This document shows, piece after piece, positions 49,564 to 55,790 of a stretch of 55,790 bases of DNA. The stretch lies in assembly GCA_005805505.1 (NCBI GenBank), contig SYMJ01000245.1, positions 1-55,790 on the forward strand. Reading direction: 5' to 3'. The notes beneath the pieces were generated by a model. That model did no database searches. It had not been told where the DNA came from and saw nothing but the letters and a program-made list of their open reading frames with translations. A program made the translations under genes and the position numbers. This stretch comes from Verrucomicrobiales bacterium (lineage in GTDB: Bacteria; Verrucomicrobiota; Verrucomicrobiia; Limisphaerales; UBA9464). Numbering within the stretch: position 1 is the first letter of the stretch; each line of letters opens with the position of its first letter.

Positions 49564-50342
49564 CCGTTCTTGCGGGTCTCCGCAGCGAGGAAAGCCACTT
49601 CGCAGGAGGCATCGTGCTGAATGCCGGGGAAGACTCTCCGCGTTTCTCGAGCGACTTCGACCTTTTCCACGAACTGGCCGAGGAAGTGACCCGTGCGAGC
49701 GAGCGCGATGTGTTGTGCCTGCGACAGGCAGGATTTCAGGTGGAGACCCCGTCGCCCTGTGGCGAGTGGGAAAAGGAGACCACGTTTCGCAAAGCTCGGG
49801 TGATCCGAGGAACCGAGTGGGTTGAGATCGACTGGGCCGCCGACTCGGCCTTCCGGTTTTTCCCCATCGAGCGCGATCCGGTACTGGGGTGGCGGTTGCA
49901 CCGATTTGATGTCGCCACGAACAAGGCCCTGGCCCTATCGGCCCGGACGGAGACCCGCGATTATGTCGATATCGTGGAGCTACACCGGACCTACCCGCTC
50001 GCGGCGATCGGCTGGGCGGCCTGCGGCAAAGACCCGGGCTTCACTCCGCTCTCATTGCTGAAGAGGATGAAGCGCTTCGGTCGGATTGATCCGGGAAGGT
50101 TGGAGGAGATCCAGGCCCGTGCCATCGACCCCGTCGCTCTCAAGACAGCTTGGATTCAGATGAGTGACGAGGCGGAAGCTCAGATGACCCGTGTGGCCGA
50201 TGAGCGGTCCGACCTGCCGATCGGCGTGGCCTTCGTCGATGAAGCGGGTAGCCCTGGTTGGATCGGCCATAATCCGTCGCTGCGTCTCCACGCCCCGACT
50301 CCCGGTGGGTGCTGGCCGAAAATCCACGGCTTGGAGCCTTGA
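49530..50342 (+). CDS. AbiEii/AbiGii-type nucleotidyltransferase (toxin-like)
   Basis: 270 residues from ATG 49530 inside the upstream gene. The polymerase-beta-like motif appears as FAGGIVLN (Gly26-Gly27) and RFSSDFDLFHE (Ser40, Ser41, Asp42, Asp44); a third acidic residue is in WVEIDWAAD (Asp101). The conserved NKALALSARTETRDYVDIVE (Lys132, Asp144, Asp147) matches the K...R.KDxxDI block of AbiEii and related DUF1814 toxins, which transfer nucleotides to tRNA or other targets and are normally silenced by an upstream antitoxin. The overlap of 34 bases with the 85-residue gene supports a two-gene module. The tail from about residue 220 looks less conserved. An alternative is a housekeeping nucleotidyltransferase, but the pairing argues otherwise. 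Confidence 0.83.
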   Translation: MPLTALQKGVLTVLAGLRSEESHFAGGIVLNAGEDSPRFSSDFDLFHELAEEVTRASERDVLCLRQAGFQVETPSPCGEWEKETTFRKARVIRGTEWVEIDWAADSAFRFFPIERDPVLGWRLHRFDVATNKALALSARTETRDYVDIVELHRTYPLAAIGWAACGKDPGFTPLSLLKRMKRFGRIDPGRLEEIQARAIDPVALKTAWIQMSDEAEAQMTRVADERSDLPIGVAFVDEAGSPGWIGHNPSLRLHAPTPGGCWPKIHGLEP

Positions 50343-50441
50343 TGGGCTGCCTGTCCGACTCTCAAATCTGCCAATCGACGGCGGTGAAGGGGAGGGGACT
50401 GGCCTGAAGGGTCGCGACCCAACCTGGCGAGGAACCGAATC

Positions 50442-51773
50442 TCATGGTCGAAGCCTCCCGTCCTGCGGTGGCTGATCCTGACCCGAGGCGTGCCAAAGCT
50501 CCCACTGGGCCCCGTTGTGGGCGGCCACGGCCTCGACTTGCTCTGCCTGCGCCCGAGCCAGTTCCCGCTCCGCTTCGATGGCTTCCAGCACCACGCCCAC
50601 GCCGAACTCCCGGCGGTCCCGCGTCATCTCGACGAGGGCGCGTGCCGCTTGGACGGTCTGGGCGGAGACCTCCAGCAATCGCGCGGCGGTCTCAGTCCTT
50701 GACCGCAGCTCCACGAGGCCTCGGACCAGCTCGTCTTGAAGTTGATCCCGTTCTAGGCGCGCGATACGAAGTCGAGCCTCCTCCGAGCGAATCCGGCTGC
50801 CGTCGCCGATGCCTCCCGGTCCAATCCGCCAGGACAAGCCCAGACCGTAGTCCTGGAAGTCGTCGCCATTGCCCCAGGAACCGTTGCGTCCGCCAGCCAA
50901 TCCACCAAACGAGGCTTGCGCTCCGACGGTCGGGAGCCACACCCCCCGAGTCGCCCCATCCCTTCGGGCCTTGGCAAGGCTGACGAACGCTTCTGAACGG
51001 CGCATCTCCGGACGCACGCGGAGAGCCGAAGCCACCAGAGAATCCAACGCGCGGTTGGTCGGAACCAGGACCACAGGGACGAATTCTTGGGAATCCGGGG
51101 ACAACAGGTCCGCCGGTGGCAGGCGCAGCAGTTGCGCCAAACGTGCCGAGGCGACCCGTCCGGCCTGGCCGGCTTCCAACCAAGCTCGCTCGTTGCGACC
51201 GATCTGGACCTCGACCCTCCGGACGTCGCTGGCGGAGGCGAGTCCGGCAGCCACCGCGGCTCGGACCTGATTGAGGGTCGCACGGGTAATCCGGCGCACC
51301 TCGTCCGCCGTCACCACGGAGGCCGATGCCTGCCCGAGTTCAGTGTAGGCGACCGCCACCGAGAGCACGGTCTGTCTCTGAGCGGCCTCCGAACCGGCCT
51401 CGCTGGCGATCAGGGCCTGCTTCGATGCAAGGACCCGGTACATCGAGTCCCCCAGGTCCAACTGCGCCTGAAGCGTCATCGCGGCGGTTCCAGACTGCTT
51501 CGATGCGTCGAAGACATCGCCAACAATGTCCTGAAGATTTCCGTCGTGCCGGCGGTAGCCGACTCCCGGGGCGATCCATGGGAAAAGCCGTCCCCGATCT
51601 TGCTCCAGTTGACTCCGCGCCTCACGGACCCGCTCGCGCGCGACCTCCAAAGAGAGGTTTTTCGCCCCTGCCAGACGCAATGCCGTGGCCAGATCGATCG
51701 TCGACGGTGGGCCGCCGTGGGCTACTAGGAATGCGATCGGCAACCAGGCCCATACCCGTAGAATCCCTTTCAT
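50442..51773 (-). CDS. TolC-family outer-membrane efflux protein
   Basis: 443 residues from ATG 51773, chosen because it gives a signal peptide (MKGILRVWAWLPIAFLVAHG) and overlaps the adaptor stop as ATGA; the open upstream extension belongs to another frame's coding region. The protein has the two-fold TolC repeat: ALRLAGAKNLSLEVARERV, ALDSLVASALRVRPEMRRSE, with long coiled-coil helices rich in Arg/Glu/Ala (EAIEAERELARAQAEQVEAV). It forms the outer-membrane channel of the RND pump encoded immediately upstream. Last gene of the operon. Confidence 0.92.
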   Translation of the reverse strand: MKGILRVWAWLPIAFLVAHGGPPSTIDLATALRLAGAKNLSLEVARERVREARSQLEQDRGRLFPWIAPGVGYRRHDGNLQDIVGDVFDASKQSGTAAMTLQAQLDLGDSMYRVLASKQALIASEAGSEAAQRQTVLSVAVAYTELGQASASVVTADEVRRITRATLNQVRAAVAAGLASASDVRRVEVQIGRNERAWLEAGQAGRVASARLAQLLRLPPADLLSPDSQEFVPVVLVPTNRALDSLVASALRVRPEMRRSEAFVSLAKARRDGATRGVWLPTVGAQASFGGLAGGRNGSWGNGDDFQDYGLGLSWRIGPGGIGDGSRIRSEEARLRIARLERDQLQDELVRGLVELRSRTETAARLLEVSAQTVQAARALVEMTRDRREFGVGVVLEAIEAERELARAQAEQVEAVAAHNGAQWELWHASGQDQPPQDGRLRP

Positions 51774-52825
51774 CGAGCTTCCTCCGTCCGCACCGGAGTG
51801 CCGTCGGCCGGGGCCGATTTTGCGGGAACCACCAGGACCGATTCCTCGGCCAGTCCGGAGACGACTTCCGTGAGCGACCCATCTTGGAAGCCCGTCTTCA
51901 CCGCGGTCTTCCTGCACAAGCCATTCTCGATTCGGAACACGAATACGCCGGCCTTTTCAAGGGCCAGAGCGTCGGTCCGCACCAACAGCGCTCCGGATCG
52001 CCGCTCCAGTCCGATCTGGACGTTGGCGTACATTCCGGGTCGGAGCGCATCTTCCGGATTGGGCAGGTCCGCCTCCACCACCAGCGATCGTGTCGCCTCA
52101 TCCAATGCTCCGGAATGTCTGCTGACCTTTCCGCCGAAGACATTTGTCGTCCCTTCTACCATCACCCGGACCGGTTGGCCGGGCCTGACCCGCAGGGCCT
52201 CCGCTTCCGGCACGGGAACCACCGCGCGCAGGATGGACGTGTCGGCCAAGGTCAACACTGCCGAAGCCGCACCGGCCGCACCGGCCGCGACGAACGCCCC
52301 GGTATCCACCAACCGGGTCGTGACGGTTCCTGTGAAAGGGGCCCGGATCGTTGCGAACGCCAGGAGCGTTTCGACTCTCTCCAACTCGGCCCGGGCCACT
52401 TCCAGCCGCCCGGTCGCCGAGTCGAGCGACTGCTGCGTGACGAGGTCCGGCGACTTCTTCCGTCCGTCCTCCAGGCGGCGGGACTCGATTTCAGCCACAT
52501 GGACTTCCGCGGCCCGTTTTCTCTTTTCTGCGAGCAGCTCCGGAACCTCGATCTCTGCCAGCACCTGTCCGGCGCTCACCCGGTCTCCACGGTCGACGAG
52601 GACCGTTCGGACGAACCCGGCGACCCGTGCCTGCAAGGTGACCTGCTGGTTGGCCCGCAACGATCCGGGCAGAGCGACATGCCGAGTGATATCCCCGCGC
52701 GTAGGATGGGTGATGGAGACGAGCTTGGGGTCTGCGGCGGCGGCTCCCAGGGCTGTTAGGAGGAGTGCGACGGCAGCGGAAAGCCCGGGATCAGGCGACT
52801 GGGTTCGGGACTTGGACTGGTTCAT
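51770..52825 (-). CDS. RND efflux periplasmic adaptor (membrane fusion protein)
   Basis: 351 residues from ATG 52825, the start that yields a signal peptide (LSAAVALLLTALGAAAADP) and an ATGA overlap with the permease stop. The order is the usual one: barrel-sandwich first half (RANQQVTLQARVAGFVRTVL, VDRGDRVSAGQVLAEI), an alpha-hairpin (KRAAEVHVAEIESRRLEDG), second half (ATIRAPFTGTVTTRLVDTGA), beta-barrel (LRVRPGQPVRVMVEGTTNVF) and membrane-proximal domain (VFRIENGLCRKTAVKTG). It links the RND permease to TolC. No N-terminal Cys is present, so it is not a lipoprotein. Confidence 0.93.
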   Translation of the reverse strand: MNQSKSRTQSPDPGLSAAVALLLTALGAAAADPKLVSITHPTRGDITRHVALPGSLRANQQVTLQARVAGFVRTVLVDRGDRVSAGQVLAEIEVPELLAEKRKRAAEVHVAEIESRRLEDGRKKSPDLVTQQSLDSATGRLEVARAELERVETLLAFATIRAPFTGTVTTRLVDTGAFVAAGAAGAASAVLTLADTSILRAVVPVPEAEALRVRPGQPVRVMVEGTTNVFGGKVSRHSGALDEATRSLVVEADLPNPEDALRPGMYANVQIGLERRSGALLVRTDALALEKAGVFVFRIENGLCRKTAVKTGFQDGSLTEVVSGLAEESVLVVPAKSAPADGTPVRTEEAR

Positions 52826-55790
52826 TGGGATTGTTCCTTCGTGAAGTGGGCGCTGGCGGGGTCCTCGGGATCCAGCGAGGCGGATCGGAAGTTTTTGGGC
52901 GAGAGCAGGGCGAAGACGGCCGGCAGAACGCCCAGGGTGGCGACGGTAACCACGATCAATCCGCCCACGACCGCGCGACCCAGCGGTGCTGTCTGCGGTC
53001 CGCCTTCTCCGAGGCCAAGGGCCATCGGGACCATGCCGGCCACCATGGCCGCGCTGGTCATGAGGATTGGACGCAGGCGCGAGACCGCACCGACCACTGC
53101 TGCATCTAACGGCGTGGCCCCTCCCTGGCGGGCTTTTTCGGCGAACGTGACCAGAAGGATGGCATTCGCCACGGCTACCCCGACCGCCATGATTGAACCG
53201 ATGGCGGATTGCAGATTCAGGGTCGTACCGGTGAGTGAAAGCATCAGGACGACCCCGCAGAGGACGGCGGGAATTGTGGAGACCACCGTGAGGGCGAGGC
53301 GCATTGACTGGAAGTTTGCCAAGAGCATCAACAACACCACCGCGACGGCGACTCCCAGTCCGGAACGGAATCCCTCCACCAGTTGGCGCAGCGGCACCGC
53401 CTGTCCCCGGACGTCCACACGGGTCCGGGTCGGCCAGGTGGTGGGATTGCCGATCTCGGGGATGGACTCGAGCTCCCGGAGGGCCCGGCCGAGGTCCCAT
53501 CCGCGGAGGTTGGCGGTGATGCTTACAACCCGCGCCATATTGTAGCGTTCGTACTGCCCGACCGTGGTGCCGGACTCCACGGTGGCCATATTGCGGAGGA
53601 GTACGCTGCGCTGAGGGCCCGCGCCGACCGGGAGGTTCCGCACGTCCTCGAGGGACCGAGTCTCCGTTTGCGGTACCTGCACCTGGACGCTGTAGCTGAC
53701 ACCCGAGGCCGGGTCGGCCCAGAAGTTCGGGACGGTGAATCGGCTCGACGCCGTGGCGGCGACGAGGGAACGAGCCACGTCCCCGACCTTCACGCCCATG
53801 AGTCCAGCTCGTTCCCGATCCACCGTTATGTTGACGCTCGGGTAATCCAACGCCTGGGCGATCTGAACGTCGCGCAATCCCGGGAGCGAACGGAGCTTGG
53901 CGAGAATCCGTTCGGCGTGTTCGCGGCTGGCGGCGAGGTTGGGGCCGCTGACCGCCACCTCGATGGGCGTCGGGGAGCCGAAACTCATGACCCGGCTGAC
54001 GATGTCGCTGGGTTCAAAGGACACGCGGACTTCGGGAAGCTCCGCTGCAAATGCCGTGCGAAGGCGGTCCTTGAGTTCCGGGATTCGGACGCCGGAACCC
54101 GTCCGTAGCTGCACCGAAAGATGCGCCTCATCGGGTCCGCTGTTCCAGAGATGGATAAGGTTGACCGGGTAGTTGGGGGCATGAACGCCGACCAGTCCGA
54201 GGGTGAGGGCGACGGAATTGCTCCCGGCTTCGCGATGGATGATTTCCAGCGCCTTCAGGGCAATTTGTTCGGTGACGTCGAGTCGCGATCCTGGAGAGGC
54301 CCGGAGCCGCAGCGCGAACTGCCCGGATTCGACCGACGGAAAAATCTCGAGTCCGAGTCCGCGACCCAGGAAAAGGACCGTCCCGAGCGTGGCCACGAGG
54401 TAGGCACTGACGACCACCCAACGTGCCTTCAGCACGACCCGGAGCGTTGCGGAATAGCGTCGTTGCAACCCCACCAACCATCGCGGCTCGGCGACCTGTT
54501 CGGAGGATCCGAGCAACCAGACAGCGAGGATCGGCACCAAGGTGCTGGAGAGCACGAAGGAAGCGACCATCGAGAAACCGACCGCCAGGGCCAAGGGCGC
54601 GAACAGCGCTCGGGCGGCACCCTCCATGAAGAACGCCGGGATGAAGACCGCCACGATGCACAACATGGCGAGCAACCGCGGCAGAGCGGTTTCCCGGGTC
54701 GCCTTCAGCGCCGCCTGGGCGACGGACTCCCCGCGCGCCAGGTGGACATGCAGGTTTTCGACCGCCACGGTCGCCTCGTCCACGAGGATGCCTACTGCCA
54801 GTGCCAGGCCACCGAGGGTCATCAGGTTGATGGTCTGTCCCGCCGACCACAGCGCGAAGGCCGCGGCCAGCAGGGCCAGGGGGATGTTCAATACGACCAC
54901 GCAGGCGCTGCGCAGATCGCGGAGGAAGACCAGAACCATGAGCCCGGTGAGCACCGCACCGATGGCCCCTTCCTTCAGCAAATCTCCGATGGCCCGGGTG
55001 ACCACGGGAGATTGGTCGAGTTCGTAGCTGACCCGGATGTCCTCCGCGACTGCGGCTTGGAATTTCGGGAGGTTCCCCTTCACCAAATCGACCACCTCCA
55101 GCGTCGAGGCTTCGGCGCGCTTGGTGACCGGCATGTAGACGGTCCGGCGACCGTTCACGAGGGCATGGCTGGTCACGAGGTCCGCCGCGTCGGCGACGGT
55201 GGCCACGTCCCGCACGAAGACCCCGGCACCGCCTTGGACCCGTATGGAGACCCCTTCGAGATCCCGGATGTTGCGCACTTGCGTGTTGACCGACACGAGC
55301 GGGTATTTGTCGCCGAGGTTCAGGTTGCCCGACGGGCTAATGAGATTCGCCTGGGCGATGGCTTGAACGACCTCGTCCGGTGAAAGGCCGTAGGACCGCA
55401 TTCGGTCCGGCTTCACATTGACTGTGATCGTGCGCGCACTGCCGCCGAACGGGGGTGGTGCGGAGACGCCTGGCAGGGTCGCGAAGAGCGGACGCACCTG
55501 ATTTAGCGCGGCGTCCTGCATTTGCCCAACGGTGCGGTTGGGGTTGTCGGTCGAGAAGACGAGCTGTCCGACCGGCACGCTGCCGGCGTCAAACCGGGTG
55601 ACGAACGGTCCAGGCGTTCCTGGCGGCATGAAAGCACGGGCTCGATTGACGTAGGCGACCGTCTCCGCCATCGCGGCCGACATGTCCGTTCCCGGATGGA
55701 ACTGGAGCTTCATGATCGCCGCGCCTTGGATGTTCTTCGATTCGACGTGCTCGATGCCGGTGATGTAAAGGAAGTGGTATTCGTAATAGA
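52822..55790 (-). CDS. RND family efflux permease, HAE-1 type (5' end outside window)
   Basis: About 988 codons are visible; the frame is open to the window edge, reading YEYHFLYITGIEHVESKNIQ, which aligns some 50 residues into an RND permease. TM4 carries the proton-relay motif GILVDEATVAVEN (Asp-Glu where AcrB has Asp-Asp), typical of the HAE-1 group rather than the heavy-metal HME group. Both porter halves and a second twelve-helix bundle are complete (SAIGSIMAVGVAVANAILLV, RLRPILMTSAAMVAGMVPMA, GLIVVTVATLGVLPAVFALL). It pumps amphiphilic or hydrophobic compounds with proton antiport; substrates are unknown. It is the first visible gene of a permease-adaptor-TolC operon; any regulator would lie beyond the window. 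Confidence 0.95.
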   Translation of the reverse strand, partial: YYEYHFLYITGIEHVESKNIQGAAIMKLQFHPGTDMSAAMAETVAYVNRARAFMPPGTPGPFVTRFDAGSVPVGQLVFSTDNPNRTVGQMQDAALNQVRPLFATLPGVSAPPPFGGSARTITVNVKPDRMRSYGLSPDEVVQAIAQANLISPSGNLNLGDKYPLVSVNTQVRNIRDLEGVSIRVQGGAGVFVRDVATVADAADLVTSHALVNGRRTVYMPVTKRAEASTLEVVDLVKGNLPKFQAAVAEDIRVSYELDQSPVVTRAIGDLLKEGAIGAVLTGLMVLVFLRDLRSACVVVLNIPLALLAAAFALWSAGQTINLMTLGGLALAVGILVDEATVAVENLHVHLARGESVAQAALKATRETALPRLLAMLCIVAVFIPAFFMEGAARALFAPLALAVGFSMVASFVLSSTLVPILAVWLLGSSEQVAEPRWLVGLQRRYSATLRVVLKARWVVVSAYLVATLGTVLFLGRGLGLEIFPSVESGQFALRLRASPGSRLDVTEQIALKALEIIHREAGSNSVALTLGLVGVHAPNYPVNLIHLWNSGPDEAHLSVQLRTGSGVRIPELKDRLRTAFAAELPEVRVSFEPSDIVSRVMSFGSPTPIEVAVSGPNLAASREHAERILAKLRSLPGLRDVQIAQALDYPSVNITVDRERAGLMGVKVGDVARSLVAATASSRFTVPNFWADPASGVSYSVQVQVPQTETRSLEDVRNLPVGAGPQRSVLLRNMATVESGTTVGQYERYNMARVVSITANLRGWDLGRALRELESIPEIGNPTTWPTRTRVDVRGQAVPLRQLVEGFRSGLGVAVAVVLLMLLANFQSMRLALTVVSTIPAVLCGVVLMLSLTGTTLNLQSAIGSIMAVGVAVANAILLVTFAEKARQGGATPLDAAVVGAVSRLRPILMTSAAMVAGMVPMALGLGEGGPQTAPLGRAVVGGLIVVTVATLGVLPAVFALLSPKNFRSASLDPEDPASAHFTKEQSQ

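Noticed and set aside
52826-53500. 225-residue N-terminal extension of the RND adaptor
   Set aside because: It overlaps the permease gene fully, is rich in Arg and Gly, and would hide the signal peptide that starts at 52825.
54121-55383. A 420-codon open frame on the plus strand
   Set aside because: It is antisense to the RND permease, is dominated by Arg, Gly, Asp and Gln, and has no domain; high-GC genes often leave such long shadow frames.

Overview
The window is a high-GC bacterial chromosome segment. Its gene content points to the PVC superphylum, most likely Verrucomicrobiota; this is an inference from families, not from a marker tree. Supporting it are three DUF1501 proteins, two DUF1549/DUF1553 proteins, a Verrucomicrobium/Pirellula-type haem-binding HEAT protein, a planctomycete-type cytochrome fused to WD40 repeats, CRTAC1-like FG-GAP/ASPIC proteins, PQQ-like propellers and a futalosine-pathway menaquinone enzyme. 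Nearly every exported protein carries a Sec, Tat or lipoprotein signal.

Layout. 1-7880 (+): the 3' end of a uvrA-type gene, a 1.2-kb-residue FG-GAP/ASPIC surface protein, rsfS, and a P1B-type metal ATPase. 7943-11656 (-): a giant haem-binding dehydrogenase-like protein. 11807-15661 (+): an RlmI-type rRNA methyltransferase, an NTF2-like lipoprotein, an orphan LolD-like ABC ATPase and a cytochrome P450. 15700-18439: a left-handed beta-helix sugar-nucleotide-type protein (-) and an unassigned exported protein (+). 18440-20296 is a 1.86-kb region without protein genes; it holds tRNA-Ser(GGA), tRNA-Leu(CAG) with a clear terminator, and several short tandem repeats. 20297-29896: a di-haem cytochrome-like protein, a divergent DUF1501 / DUF1549-DUF1553 pair, an exported PPP-type phosphatase overlapping the latter, an alpha/beta hydrolase and a second DUF1501 protein. 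29984-32715 (-): a DUF1643 protein, a membrane-anchored PQQ-like propeller and a decayed vapBC locus. 32930-36331 (+): a DHDPS-family lyase, a secreted PQQ-like propeller and an SGNH hydrolase. 36367-38469 (-): an LTA-synthase-like membrane protein. 38684-45212 (+): a tight three-gene operon of DUF1501, DUF1549/DUF1553 and cytochrome/WD40. 45271-49084 (+): mqnD and a YncE-propeller/phosphoesterase lipoprotein. 49306-50342 (+): a two-gene AbiEii-like nucleotidyltransferase module. 50442-55790 (-): an RND efflux operon (permease, adaptor, TolC) whose three genes are joined by ATGA overlaps and whose first gene runs off the window.

Much of the window looks like an extracytoplasmic system of c-type haem proteins, Tat-exported DUF1501 proteins, propellers and hydrolases, as is common in PVC bacteria that live on complex organic matter. 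The housekeeping genes (rsfS, rlmI, mqnD, tRNAs) are scattered among them. The least conventional items are the AbiEii-like pair with an unrecognised 85-residue partner, the vapC stub of 18 codons behind an intact vapB-like gene, and several uncharacterised intergenic repeats. I found no CRISPR array, prophage, insertion sequence or rRNA.
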